Positions 35,373 to 43,547 are shown, numbered from the stretch's first letter. The stretch is 64,000 bases of DNA from Paenibacillus taichungensis (GCF_003287275.1 NZ_QEVW01000005.1:868001-932000); one strand, 5' to 3'. The notes: generated by a model from the sequence alone, not told the origin. Made by a program: numbers and translations.

Positions 35373-35684
35373 TTAGTGGTCGCCGTGGTTGCCTTTGGAT
35401 GGGTTCGTAATAACGAAGCCTTCTTCAGGGAAGTAAAGGTAATCAATTTTAACGCCATCCAGCAAAGGCTGATCATTCTCAATAATAACGTCAATCTCTT
35501 TATCGGTAGATACAACCGTATCATTTTCTTTTGGCGTATCGATATCGAGTCCGTAGTGGGCATGATCTCCGTGTGCATGTGTGATCACAACGCGCAGCAA
35601 TTTACCTTCGTTCTCAGGCTTGTCCAGTTCAAGTTTCAATACTTTCGCGGCATTACGTGTAATTTTGCAGTTCATTTCATTCAT
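35373..35684 (-). CDS. HesB/IscA-like protein
   Basis: The 103-residue protein matches the HesB/YadR/YfhF family, opening with CKITRNAAKVLKLELDKPENEG, a helix-strand pattern typical of A-type carriers. It lacks the three conserved cysteines of true IscA and instead has a histidine-rich THAHGDHAHYG segment near residue 38. Iron-sulfur transfer is therefore unproven. Two starts, 35684 and 35675, both have AGGAG at acceptable distance. It precedes the DUF1450 gene by 21 bases. Confidence 0.78.
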   Translation of the reverse strand: MNEMNCKITRNAAKVLKLELDKPENEGKLLRVVITHAHGDHAHYGLDIDTPKENDTVVSTDKEIDVIIENDQPLLDGVKIDYLYFPEEGFVITNPSKGNHGDH

Positions 35685-35819
35685 CTCCTATATCTTAATT
35701 GCTGGTTCCAACAATTTTTCAGTATTTCTAAACTCCAGCATCTATTGTAAAGAAAATTACTGCGCTTCGCAATAACATTGATGCAAAATCGATGTTAAAA
35801 CCACCCATTTTGTGTCGGA

Positions 35820-36077
35820 TTAAGACGACGCACCCGCTGCAAGTACCGGATATTTGCGCTCCGCACGACTTACAAACCAGTTCATCAGCAACAACGTAAC
35901 CCCGATATCATCTATAGGCATAAACGGCATCACGTCAGGAAGCACCCAGTAGAGCAGCGCTGGAATGATGAACAGCAGTTTCTCACTCAAAGGGATCTGC
36001 GGAGCCCGCAACAGACGCGGCAGCCGTTTGAATACTTGTGTCCATCGTTTGAATGACAGCAGTCTTCTCCACTTCAT
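35820..36077 (-). CDS. YkvA/DUF1232-family small membrane protein
   Basis: The 85-residue protein has a basic N terminus followed by the hydrophobic core SEKLLFIIPALLYWVLPDVMPFMPIDDIGV. LLYWVLPDxMPFxPIDDIG is the hallmark of the DUF1232/YkvA family, whose role is unknown. GGAGGGG lies 5 bases before the ATG. It is a single gene. Confidence 0.85.
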   Translation of the reverse strand: MKWRRLLSFKRWTQVFKRLPRLLRAPQIPLSEKLLFIIPALLYWVLPDVMPFMPIDDIGVTLLLMNWFVSRAERKYPVLAAGASS

Positions 36078-36188
36078 ATGAACCCCTCCGTATGATTAAT
36101 GCACTGAAATAAAACAGCACACGTTATAGTCACACCCATCATTACCCGTTCCGGAGAGATCCGGAACGACCGATGAACTATGCAGATT

Positions 36189-36220
36189 AAAAAAACGAAC
36201 GCCGGTAACAGCGCCCGTTC
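36189..36220 (-). terminator. Terminator after the M14 peptidase gene
   Basis: On the minus strand a GAACG (36220-36216) / CGTTC (36201-36197) stem with further inner pairing is followed by TTTTTTT (36195-36189), about 90 bases after the stop. Confidence 0.7.
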
Positions 36221-36308
36221 CTGTTATACGAGTGGACAACCCGTAAGTTTCATGTTACCCCATCCAAATTATGTGAAGTCAGGTTTCATGGGTTCTCAGT
36301 TTCCCCTG

Positions 36309-37523
36309 TTAATACTCTCGATGTGATAATAATTCAGCCAACAGCATGCCAACCTCTACGCAGATGTCATCGAACTGATCCATAGGCAGCGGGTTGACTC
36401 CGAGTCCCACTTCTACCGTGAAGCCAGGCTTCCGAAACTTCTGAATGAACCAATCTTTGTACCCCGCGTCACTTCCACCCAGCTTAACTGCCTTGTACCC
36501 TGAAGCCCTTGCCAATCTGCGTGACAGCGGGGCACTCTCCTTTGGCTCCAAATCTCGGTAGTTCCAATAAATTTCCTGTCCCTGGCTGTGCAGTGAAACG
36601 ACGGCATCAAAAGAATGCTGCTCGGTCCACTGTGCAAGTGCCCACGCCTCTGGTTCCGATAAAGGCGCCGTTCCTGCATAATCTCTGGGCCCTGGAGTCG
36701 TTATCCCTCTTCTGGCTGCCTCTTCCTCCCAATAAGCCGGAAATTGGTCGTTAAGGTCTACTCCCCTAATATTGGACTTCCAATGCGTAAAATGGGAGCG
36801 TCCGGCATTCCATGCCAGCAGCTCTTCTGCATGGGGATGATCATTGACCACGCCCTCTTGCACCAATTCAACTCCATCCGGGTTGACCATGGGCACAGCC
36901 CACAGTGTGGTTTCCTGCATCCAGCGTTCCGTCTGGAATTGATGCCACGGCGTATGTGTGCTGTAGGCATTGGCGTATTCTTCAATGAACCGCATCAGAA
37001 CCGCCGTTGTCAGCCACTCATTCGCATGAACAGATGCGTTGACATGAATATGTCTGGGTCCTTGACCCAAACGCAGATAAGGCAAATCCTTGCCCATGAC
37101 ACTACTGCCTATCGAGCCAATCTCGATAAATGGATATTTCTTTTCCAGCAAACCGATATCACGATTCATTTCACGGTAACCATACTCTCCTTGCAGCTTG
37201 ACGATAGTTTTTCCATTTGAATCCGGAATATGAATACATCGTCCGCACCATTCCGGAATGCTCGCTATTTCTGGATTGGCCTCGCGTAATTCTTCTTCAA
37301 TCAGTCCAAAACGAAATGCAATATTGGCCACTTTTTCTCCCGGTTGTACTGCGTACCTGCGCCCAGTTCCTGGCGTAATGCGCAGCATCTGTCCTGTCAG
37401 CAAATAGGGCTGGGACGCTGTTTCCGGGTTGAGAGCGGCCAGTAACTCCCTGGTCATATGGTTCGCTGCCGCAATACGCGACAAGGTATCTCCCTGATGA
37501 ACAATAATCCATTGCAGCTCCAT
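36309..37523 (-). CDS. LysM-M14 gamma-D-glutamyl-L-diamino acid endopeptidase (ENP1-like)
   Basis: The 404-residue protein has two N-terminal LysM domains (about residues 5-50 and 55-100) that bind peptidoglycan, then a zinc carboxypeptidase M14 domain. The zinc motif is NASVHANEW (HxxE) with a later ligand in VVSLHSQGQEIYW, and the catalytic Glu lies in GFTVEVGLG. This order is that of Bacillus sphaericus endopeptidase I, which cuts gamma-D-Glu-meso-Dap bonds and is linked to sporulation. No signal peptide is seen, also as in that enzyme. AAGGAG precedes the ATG. It is a single gene. Confidence 0.93.
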   Translation of the reverse strand: MELQWIIVHQGDTLSRIAAANHMTRELLAALNPETASQPYLLTGQMLRITPGTGRRYAVQPGEKVANIAFRFGLIEEELREANPEIASIPEWCGRCIHIPDSNGKTIVKLQGEYGYREMNRDIGLLEKKYPFIEIGSIGSSVMGKDLPYLRLGQGPRHIHVNASVHANEWLTTAVLMRFIEEYANAYSTHTPWHQFQTERWMQETTLWAVPMVNPDGVELVQEGVVNDHPHAEELLAWNAGRSHFTHWKSNIRGVDLNDQFPAYWEEEAARRGITTPGPRDYAGTAPLSEPEAWALAQWTEQHSFDAVVSLHSQGQEIYWNYRDLEPKESAPLSRRLARASGYKAVKLGGSDAGYKDWFIQKFRKPGFTVEVGLGVNPLPMDQFDDICVEVGMLLAELLSHREY

Positions 37524-37703
37524 GTCGATCTCCTTTCCCTCAGGAAATTGTGTAATCTCCTCTCCTTTTCTCGCTTGTGTCCTTACTGTATGTAATATGT
37601 ATGCCGATCTGGTTGTCCGTCATGTGACATGAATCGCGTAAATCCCTCCAACATAAGAAAAACATGATAACATTCCGAAACTCTTACACTTTCTCATATG
37701 ATC

Positions 37704-37736
37704 AAAAAAATCCCGGAACACTAAATGTTCCGGGAT
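37704..37736 (-). terminator. Terminator of the glutamate racemase gene
   Basis: On the minus strand TCCCGGAACA (37735-37726) pairs perfectly with TGTTCCGGGA (37720-37711) and is followed by seven T (37710-37704). Confidence 0.88.
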
Positions 37737-37765
37737 TCTTGTAAGCCTAGAAATCAAAAAAAACG

Positions 37766-38581
37766 CTATGATAATTGCGTAACCTGCCACACAACTGGCG
37801 TTTTGGAGATCTGCTCTCCCAACCATTGGCGAGTAATATTCTGGAACATGCGTGGATCACCTGTGCAAAAAAACTGATGGACCGGCGTCTCATCCCCACT
37901 AGCCAGCTTTCGTTTATCATACAAAATCGTACTAATTTCCCTCGCCGTTTCATCTGCCGAACTAATCAGCTTCACTTCCTGCCCCATAACCTCCTGAATG
38001 GTATCCATGAGAAAAGGATAGTGCGTACAACCCAGAATAAGACAATCAATTGGCTGCTGCTTAATTTCGCCTAAAGATTGCTCCACCGTACTTGTCGTTT
38101 GCTCGGAACGGAATTCGCCTTGCTCCACCAGTGGCACAAGTGCCGGACAAGCCTGACTGACCACATCAATATAGGGGGACAACTGTTTGAGTGCAGATGT
38201 ATACGCACCACTACCAATAGTTCCCACGGTGCCAATGACACCGATGCGTCCTGTGCGTGTCGCTGTGATGGCTGCTCGTGCTCCCGGATGAATGACACCA
38301 ATGACAGGCACATTCACCTTAGCTCGAATATAGTCGAGCGCTGCTGCCGTAGCCGTATTACAGGCGATAACGATAACCTTCGGATCGAACTGGATCAAGA
38401 AATCAACGATTTGTTCCGTGAATTGTTTAACTTGTTCGGACGAACGGGGTCCGTACGGTGTCCGGGCAGTATCTCCAAAATAGATGATCTTTTCCCGTGG
38501 GAGCTGACGCATCACTTCCTTGGCGACCGTCAACCCCCCTACACCGGAGTCTAATATAGCGATTGCTTGCTGCACGAACAC
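37766..38581 (-). CDS. racE: Glutamate racemase
   Basis: The 271-residue protein has the two catalytic cysteines of glutamate racemase, C74 in VIACNTATAAAL and the second in LGCTHYPFL, plus the N-terminal DSGVGGLTV and the segment YFGDTARTPYGPRS. It makes D-glutamate for peptidoglycan in the cytoplasm. The start is a GTG at 38581 with AAGGAAG just upstream. It is a single gene with a strong terminator. The symbol could equally be murI. Confidence 0.95.
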   Translation of the reverse strand: MFVQQAIAILDSGVGGLTVAKEVMRQLPREKIIYFGDTARTPYGPRSSEQVKQFTEQIVDFLIQFDPKVIVIACNTATAAALDYIRAKVNVPVIGVIHPGARAAITATRTGRIGVIGTVGTIGSGAYTSALKQLSPYIDVVSQACPALVPLVEQGEFRSEQTTSTVEQSLGEIKQQPIDCLILGCTHYPFLMDTIQEVMGQEVKLISSADETAREISTILYDKRKLASGDETPVHQFFCTGDPRMFQNITRQWLGEQISKTPVVWQVTQLS

Positions 38582-38747
38582 ACCGCTTCCTTCTTCATTG
38601 AATTGATTCTGTTAACAAATTGGTTCCCAGAGCTTTCTCCCTACCGTATGAATGTTCAGGCAAAAAGGTACCTACATCTTACCCGATTTCATCGCAGGGT
38701 TCAAACAAAATGCCATATCGTACAACTCCTGTACGCCCATGCACAAC

Positions 38748-38783
38748 AAAGCAGGCTCCCCTCCAGATGGAGGAAAGCCTGCT
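38748..38783 (-). terminator. Stem-loop after the YtxH-like gene
   Basis: On the minus strand AGCAGGCT pairs with AGCCTGCT (38783-38776 and 38757-38750), with an inner TCC/GGA stem, followed by TTGTTG. It lies 20 bases after the stop. Confidence 0.65.
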
Positions 38784-38800
38784 CGCATTTAAGCTTAGCT

Positions 38801-39187
38801 TTAGATGCTGTCTTTGGAGTCGTCGGCAGGAAGCTTCGCGATGACTTCAATGCCTGACTCATTCGCTGCATCTGCATCGATGGAAGAATCGGAATCAGTA
38901 ATGACGGCGGATACGCGCACTTCTTTACCTTCAGCGCAATTGCGCCAGGATTGAATATCCTGGATAACGACATCTGCCGTCTCTTTTACTTTGGATACGA
39001 TCTGTGCGCTTTGTTCTCCTACCTTGCTAGCCAGTTCCTGACCTTTCTCACTCACCTGACGTGCACCTTCCGAAATATCTTGACGAAGTTCCCGTCCGGA
39101 TTTTGGCGCCAGCAGCAAAGCTGTCACTGAACCTACAACCGAGCCGATTAATGCTCCCCACAACAAACTTTTGTTAGAATCCTTCAC
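38801..39187 (-). CDS. YtxH-domain protein
   Basis: The 128-residue protein has an N-terminal glycine-rich helix, LLWGALIGSVVGSVTALLLAPKSGRELR, the YtxH signature of a single membrane helix with the APKSGxELR stop. An amphipathic A/E/K-rich helical region (residues 35-75) and an acidic tail follow. Members in Bacillus are general-stress associated. The start is a GTG at 39187 with AGGGAGAG upstream. It is a single gene with a terminator. Confidence 0.88.
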   Translation of the reverse strand: MKDSNKSLLWGALIGSVVGSVTALLLAPKSGRELRQDISEGARQVSEKGQELASKVGEQSAQIVSKVKETADVVIQDIQSWRNCAEGKEVRVSAVITDSDSSIDADAANESGIEVIAKLPADDSKDSI

Positions 39188-39374
39188 GTCGCATCTCTCC
39201 CTTTACCTTAAATGAAGTACCGAATAACGAAGCAACAGCCTGTTGCTCGTCAATCCGGGCGAATGCCTACTCTGTTGATGCAGTATAAGCAGCAAGGGCT
39301 TGACCTGACACTCGGATACCAAAAAAAATTCCGGATACCGTTTTCCGCACCTTCTGACGTTATCGAGATGTTTC

Positions 39375-40280
39375 TCAAGTCTGCCGCGCCGGCTCAAGCG
39401 GAGCAGCAGCATGTTCATCACCTGGGTCCAGATCAATCACATATCGTCCTGGTGCAATCAATGCCGCTTGATGCTCACAACGCCAGCGTCGTCCCCCGGA
39501 AGATCCCAGCGTCTGTCCATCCTGAAGAACATCTCCCTGATCAAATATGTAATAGGCGGCACCCAGTAATGTCTGGGCTACCGTATCCGGATCAAGCCCA
39601 ATGAAATGACACTGTACATCAGGCACGCCAAGTGCTGACAACCCTACCGTGTCCATAACCAGCTGACGCTGCTCCTCCGTACCCCCAGCCTGATACATGC
39701 GCACATTCATCGCAGCGTAGAGATGTTCCTCACGCTCCTGTGACAGCACATAGGCTTCCGGTTCAACCAACTTGTCACTTCCGTACCAGTATAACGCCTC
39801 ACAAGGCATCACTTCCATAACAGCCTGAATCGTCTTTTGGAACAATTCGAGTCGCTGTTTGCGCGGCATGGCAGCAGTGAACATATCATGAAGCCGGATC
39901 GAATATTGGATCGTTTCCATAGCTTGTCCTGCTTCTGGCCAATGCCAGGCTTGCTGTAAAGCCCCTCCAAAGCGGGCGCGATCTACAATCTCAGTAATAG
40001 GGAGCATGCAAGTCTGTGCTGGAATATTACCTTCCTGAAAAGAAACCTTATGGTCCAGATGGTAGAAAACCAGCATCTCGGGATTATGTTCCTCATTGCC
40101 CTGCTTCACGTCAAGCCGGACTTGTCCGGTATGACGGCTCAGTGCATCCTGCAAACGCCCCTGATCTATAATGGGACGTTCCTGAAATAACAGCTCAATC
40201 ATATATACCGGATGAAATCCGGATGGTATGTCGTTCATTTCATTATTTCTCTCTCGATCTTCTTTCCATTCGTTCGTCAT
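39375..40280 (-). CDS. DUF4261 protein
   Basis: The 301-residue protein begins with a charged linker and then the DUF4261 domain, with typical segments VYMIELLFQERPIID, GQVRLDVKQGN and ALYWYGSDKLVEPEAY. The function of DUF4261 is unknown; it is often found near toxin-like or immunity-like genes. The ATG at 40280 is preferred because GAGGGG lies 8 bases upstream. It begins 11 bases after the end of the HepT-like gene, so it is probably translated with it. No export signal is present. Confidence 0.82.
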   Translation of the reverse strand: MTNEWKEDRERNNEMNDIPSGFHPVYMIELLFQERPIIDQGRLQDALSRHTGQVRLDVKQGNEEHNPEMLVFYHLDHKVSFQEGNIPAQTCMLPITEIVDRARFGGALQQAWHWPEAGQAMETIQYSIRLHDMFTAAMPRKQRLELFQKTIQAVMEVMPCEALYWYGSDKLVEPEAYVLSQEREEHLYAAMNVRMYQAGGTEEQRQLVMDTVGLSALGVPDVQCHFIGLDPDTVAQTLLGAAYYIFDQGDVLQDGQTLGSSGGRRWRCEHQAALIAPGRYVIDLDPGDEHAAAPLEPARQT

Positions 40281-40291
40281 GCTGCTTCCCC

Positions 40292-40762
40292 TCATTCCTT
40301 GCTCTGTCCCTCAGCCTGTGCAGTCTGGAAAGGCCCGAGTTCTTTTTCCACATAGGTATTGACCTGATGGGAAAAATGTTCAAGCACGCCAGGTAAGTCA
40401 CTGCTCAGCGGATGCAGTTCAGACCGCTCCCAGCTGTAATAGTCATGAACAAGCGGCTTGCGCAACGATACGAGGCGACTCAGCACCTCATAGGTTGCAT
40501 GATCAAAAACCTTCTCTTCATGGTTAATTTGAATAATATCGTCATAGCTGCTCGCATCACGCATGATGAAGCCGTCAATCAGATAACTCCCCACATCCGT
40601 AACGATTTCAATTGCGAGATGAAGGCAGCGTTCCTGTACCAAACCCAGCATTAGACTGCCATCCCAAGCTTGTGACGCGCGGCGAAGACCTTCAGCCACC
40701 TCCGGTACGGCAGCAAGCCGGCGGGCAATCTGTTCCCTGTTTACGTAATACAATGTGTTCAC
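40292..40762 (-). CDS. HepT-like (DUF86) protein
   Basis: The 156-residue protein is helical and fits the DUF86/HepT-like family. The RxxxxHxY motif of HepT RNases is present as RKPLVHDY (R101, H106, Y108). In HepT/MntA systems this toxin is paired with a nucleotidyltransferase antitoxin, but no such gene lies nearby; B. subtilis YutE is a comparable stand-alone form. The start is a GTG at 40762, with a TTG two codons later as an alternative. It is followed closely by the DUF4261 gene and preceded by a 36-residue membrane protein gene on the same strand. Confidence 0.85.
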   Translation of the reverse strand: MNTLYYVNREQIARRLAAVPEVAEGLRRASQAWDGSLMLGLVQERCLHLAIEIVTDVGSYLIDGFIMRDASSYDDIIQINHEEKVFDHATYEVLSRLVSLRKPLVHDYYSWERSELHPLSSDLPGVLEHFSHQVNTYVEKELGPFQTAQAEGQSKE

Positions 40763-40777
40763 TTCCCGTTCAGTGAA

Positions 40778-40888
40778 TTATCGGTTCCTTTTTCCTCTTC
40801 GCTTCAGCCAAAATAACATCACAGGACAAGCGATCAGAAACACGACAAAAATATATAAAAATTCCATAACGTCTCTTAAATCGCTCAT
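40778..40888 (-). CDS. 36-residue single-helix membrane protein
   Basis: This very short frame starts at an ATG (40888) preceded by AAGGGGAC at 8 bases. It encodes MSDLRDVMEFLYIF, a hydrophobic segment of about 17 residues, and a basic tail KRRGKRNR, as in small bacterial membrane microproteins with the tail in the cytoplasm. It ends 15 bases before the start of the HepT-like gene on the same strand, so the two could share a message. I know no family for it. Confidence 0.55.
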   Translation of the reverse strand: MSDLRDVMEFLYIFVVFLIACPVMLFWLKRRGKRNR

Positions 40889-40926
40889 GCAGAGTCCCCT
40901 TTATCCAAAGTAGAATGAATAACAGA

Positions 40927-41214
40927 TTAGATTTCGTAGTCCACTGCAATCGACTGCTCTCTGACCTCGTTCATATACTTGATGACTTCCTGATGCAGCG
41001 GATGCACCTGATATGCCTGAAGATCTTCCAGTGATGCAAATTCTGCCGTAAGTGAGATGTCAAAAGATCTGTCCGAACGAAGCACGTCGATACCTACTTC
41101 GAGCGAGACCAGAACGTCAATTTTCCCTTGCAGATTGCGAAGAACATTCGCAGCAGCTTCAATACTTTCAGGAGAACGATCTTTCATTTTAAACAGAACA
41201 ATATGTTTAATCAT
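40927..41214 (-). CDS. Dabb-domain stress-responsive protein
   Basis: The 95-residue protein matches the stress-responsive alpha/beta-barrel (Dabb) family, with MIKHIVLFKMKD at the N terminus and the FASLEDLQAYQVHPLHQEV segment. Dabb proteins form small dimeric ferredoxin-like barrels; most have no assigned role, and a few act as cyclases. GAGGTG lies 9 bases before the ATG. It precedes the 36-residue frame by 38 bases on the same strand. Confidence 0.9.
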   Translation of the reverse strand: MIKHIVLFKMKDRSPESIEAAANVLRNLQGKIDVLVSLEVGIDVLRSDRSFDISLTAEFASLEDLQAYQVHPLHQEVIKYMNEVREQSIAVDYEI

Positions 41215-41391
41215 CAGACAAGCACCTCATTTGAGTAAAATAATTGGTATGAATGAATTTTCTTGTATCCAAAATATATCATAACGTCCTCTATTACGAA
41301 AGGATACTTGGAAACGTTCTCTTCAAAGACAATCTATTCGGGGCTGCTTTCATTCGCCCTGGATTTCTTTTGAGACAGATTATCCGTCTGT

Positions 41392-41883
41392 TCACTTTGG
41401 TTTGTCTGTTTTTTCTGGGTCCACTTCTGCTGCTTGTTCTTTTGTCTCCTTATTCTCCACATTCGGCTGTGGTTGAGGCCATTCCCTGTCAGACAACCCC
41501 TCCTGTTTTTTCAGAACCGCTATAGCCTGTCTGAGCTTATCAGGCAATGGAAGCCCAATGCGGGCATAATTTTCGGTAATAGATATCAGCTCATTCACCA
41601 GATAAAAGTAGATGGCTCCCCCTTTAATGATGTCAGTCCCCATGAGCATGTCAATTCGGTGGGCAAGCAGAATAACCGTAAGCATGAGACCTTTGCGCGC
41701 AAGCCCCCAGAATCCAACATTACTATTCAATCCTTTTCCTGTTCTTACTGCCGCAGCGAGACCCGTAATATAATCCACAGCCATTGCAACCGCCAGTAAG
41801 CTAAGCAGTTGATCCCATCCACCAAAAGCAAACGTCATGAAAGCCCCTGAAATGGCAGCAAAGGTACTTACGGATGGACTCAC
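41392..41883 (-). CDS. Phage-type holin (holin_4/TcdE family)
   Basis: The 163-residue protein has about three to four hydrophobic helices in its first 115 residues, with the pattern DYITGLAAAVRTGKGLNSNVGFWGLARKG typical of toxin-secretion/phage-lysis holins, and a charged tail (E, K, Q, P). It could make membrane pores that release an endolysin. No endolysin or other phage gene is close, so it is a stand-alone chromosomal holin. Two GTG starts exist; 41883 is preferred because AGAGGTGAG lies upstream at a proper distance. Confidence 0.88.
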   Translation of the reverse strand: MSPSVSTFAAISGAFMTFAFGGWDQLLSLLAVAMAVDYITGLAAAVRTGKGLNSNVGFWGLARKGLMLTVILLAHRIDMLMGTDIIKGGAIYFYLVNELISITENYARIGLPLPDKLRQAIAVLKKQEGLSDREWPQPQPNVENKETKEQAAEVDPEKTDKPK

Positions 41884-41892
41884 GTTTCTCAC

Positions 41893-42276
41893 CTCTCCCT
41901 CTCACTCAATCTCCATACAAGATATGTAAGAATAAGAGATTTTGACAGTCCACATGCCTGCTTAACACGCGGATTTCTAATTTCAGATTTGTGCACATTG
42001 GATATGAATTCCTTAAACGGAAATCGAGTTTTTATGGGTAAATCAGGGAAATAAACCGCATCATATCAACAAAAAATAGATAAAAGTACTAAAGTCTCAT
42101 TAATAGGTAATTAGACTCATTTTATTTTTGTTCATTATCTATTTGATCCCTTAAATTTAGTGAAACATTGTAATCTAGGAATATACTAGGATGTGAATTG
42201 CGTCTGGTCTAGTTCATAATTCCTCCTTTGTAGCGGATTCACGCATCCACTCATTTGAAACAGGTGCACCCGGCAC
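41893..42276. other. A/T-rich intergenic region upstream of the tandem-HTH gene
   Basis: About 430 bases separate the divergent holin and tandem-HTH genes. The one clear structure is an imperfect AGTCT...AGACT inverted repeat near 42090-42115. No supported gene, and no strong promoter for the holin, is visible. Confidence 0.5.
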
Positions 42277-42306
42277 TTGAAAGTACCCCCATACTTATTG
42301 TAGTAT
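42277..42306 (+). promoter_or_regulatory. Probable promoter of the tandem-HTH gene
   Basis: TTGAAA (42277-42282) and TAGTAT (42301-42306) are separated by 18 bases, 24 bases before the ATG. Confidence 0.45.
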
Positions 42307-42330
42307 TTGGTTAAAAAAATCGGAGGAAAT

Positions 42331-42927
42331 ATGCCTAATCAACCAGAACAACATTCCATCCAGGCGTGGTCTCTGATCAACCGTAAATATTTGGGAAAAG
42401 GCGTCCGTGTTAAACGATTCCGAAAACCGACACGCTGTCAAATCCGCAACCGTGTTCTTCTTGCCGTGCTGATGGCCAATGATATCAAGTTGTCTCAGCT
42501 CGCCGAAGATCTATCCATCTCTTCACGCAGCGTCAGCGCGTGGGTGTATGAAGGACGGATACCCGGCAGTACCAATTTGGACAAGGCATGCCAATTGCTC
42601 GGCTACCCGCGCCACATTCTTTTTAACGAAGAAGTGGTACGCAAAAGCCCTGTCATTTGTCAGCCCGAGCCTTCCCGCTTCATGAAGCGTACGGTGACCC
42701 GTTCTCCGGTTAGCAACCGTATTCTGACAGGCTTGTGTATGGTCCATGATTTGTCGGTGACAGATGTCAGCCACTGGATCGGGGTTCACCCCGGCACTTT
42801 CCGCAAATGGCTGCATCAGGGAACGCTGCCTTCTGCTGCGTTTCAGGAACAAGCGGAACAATTTTTCCGCATCCCGAAAACTATTTTGTTCGCAGATGTC
42901 ATCTTGAAAGATCGCCACAATAACTAA
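42331..42927 (+). CDS. DNA-binding protein with two tandem HTH modules
   Basis: The 198-residue protein contains two repeats of about 65 residues. The first begins NRVLLAVLMANDIKLSQLAE and the second NRILTGLCMVHDLSVTDVSH; both continue with a Cro/C1-type helix-turn-helix and end with a matching I-LF element. The repeats share spacing but are only moderately alike, as in an old internal duplication. The protein is basic at its N terminus. The ATG at 42331 has CGGAGG 5 bases upstream. No ligand or membrane domain is present. It may bind paired operator half-sites as a monomer (inference). Confidence 0.78.
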   Translation: MPNQPEQHSIQAWSLINRKYLGKGVRVKRFRKPTRCQIRNRVLLAVLMANDIKLSQLAEDLSISSRSVSAWVYEGRIPGSTNLDKACQLLGYPRHILFNEEVVRKSPVICQPEPSRFMKRTVTRSPVSNRILTGLCMVHDLSVTDVSHWIGVHPGTFRKWLHQGTLPSAAFQEQAEQFFRIPKTILFADVILKDRHNN

Positions 42928-42942
42928 ATTAGCGAACAACCA

Positions 42943-42986
42943 AAAGGCTCTGCCCTCTCCCCAACGGGAGAGGCAGAGCCTTTTTT
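42943..42986 (+). terminator. Very strong intrinsic terminator
   Basis: AAAAGGCTCTGCCCTCTCC (42942-42960) pairs with GGGAGAGGCAGAGCC (42966-42980), followed by TTTTTT. Confidence 0.9.
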
Positions 42987-43290
42987 AAATAACACTTATA
43001 TCTTCAGATTAAATTATATTAGGTTACGATTTCTTCAGTCGTGTGAACTCTCTATCGTCTCTCAAGGATGGTATGCGGTCCTCTTGCCCTCCAACCAGCT
43101 TTGTATGCATCATTCCCTTCATCTCAGTAAAGGCTTAACCTGCGCCTGTACAGCTTGCTCTCTGTCGAGGCGAAAATCTCCTTGTCGAAAGGCGCGGCGA
43201 CTAAACTCATATATACCCCATCAAATGCTACCCAACCATTCCATTAAGTCATTGATCATTAAAAAAATAGAACTTCATCGTTAGCTTCAT
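42987..43290. other. Unassigned A/T-rich stretch with coding-like patches
   Basis: Between two convergent genes, bases 43030-43250 on the minus strand hold short open patches in two or three frames, one reading YEFSRRAFRQGDFRLDREQA. Each is broken by stops and none has a proper start. It may be a decayed gene or a repeat. I could not assign it. Confidence 0.3.
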
Positions 43291-43301
43291 TTTCATCATA
43301 T

Positions 43302-43316
43302 ATTTGTACGAACAAT
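43302..43316. promoter_or_regulatory. AraR-like operator box 1
   Basis: ATTTGTACGAACAAT resembles the AraR operator of Bacillus (ATTTGTACGTACAAAT type) with one change in each half. It lies in an A/T-rich, gene-free region. Confidence 0.5.
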
Positions 43317-43340
43317 TTAATTCAACACTTCTTATAAAAT

Positions 43341-43375
43341 ATAAAAAAAGCCTGTCCCCTAAGGAAGTAGGCTTT
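43341..43375 (-). terminator. Terminator on the minus strand between the AraR-like boxes
   Basis: On the minus strand AGCCT-AC (43373-43367) pairs with GT-AGGCT type bases at 43350-43354 and is followed by TTTTTTT. It ends a transcript coming from the right, either araM or the unit starting at AraR box 2. Confidence 0.6.
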
Positions 43376-43547
43376 AATTAACACTTTAATTCAATATGAA
43401 TAACGTTTGACCCGATCCATTCTAAACCCTTGCATGACCGTGCTCTTCAAAAATTATCTAGATATATTACTTTCCAATCAACCGCCAGCTCCTCTACCGT
43501 AAACAACGACACTATCTTGTCTCATACATTACATTATTCCCTCTAAA

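Noticed and set aside
39375..41883. A defence island made of HepT-like, DUF4261 and holin genes.
   Set aside because: Each gene also occurs in ordinary chromosomes, there is no nuclease, NTPase or recombinase, and the spacing does not support one operon through the holin.
43084..43284. A 66-residue plus-strand frame with cysteines in the gap before araM.
   Set aside because: There is no ribosome-binding site, and the composition looks like the reverse of the broken frames on the other strand.
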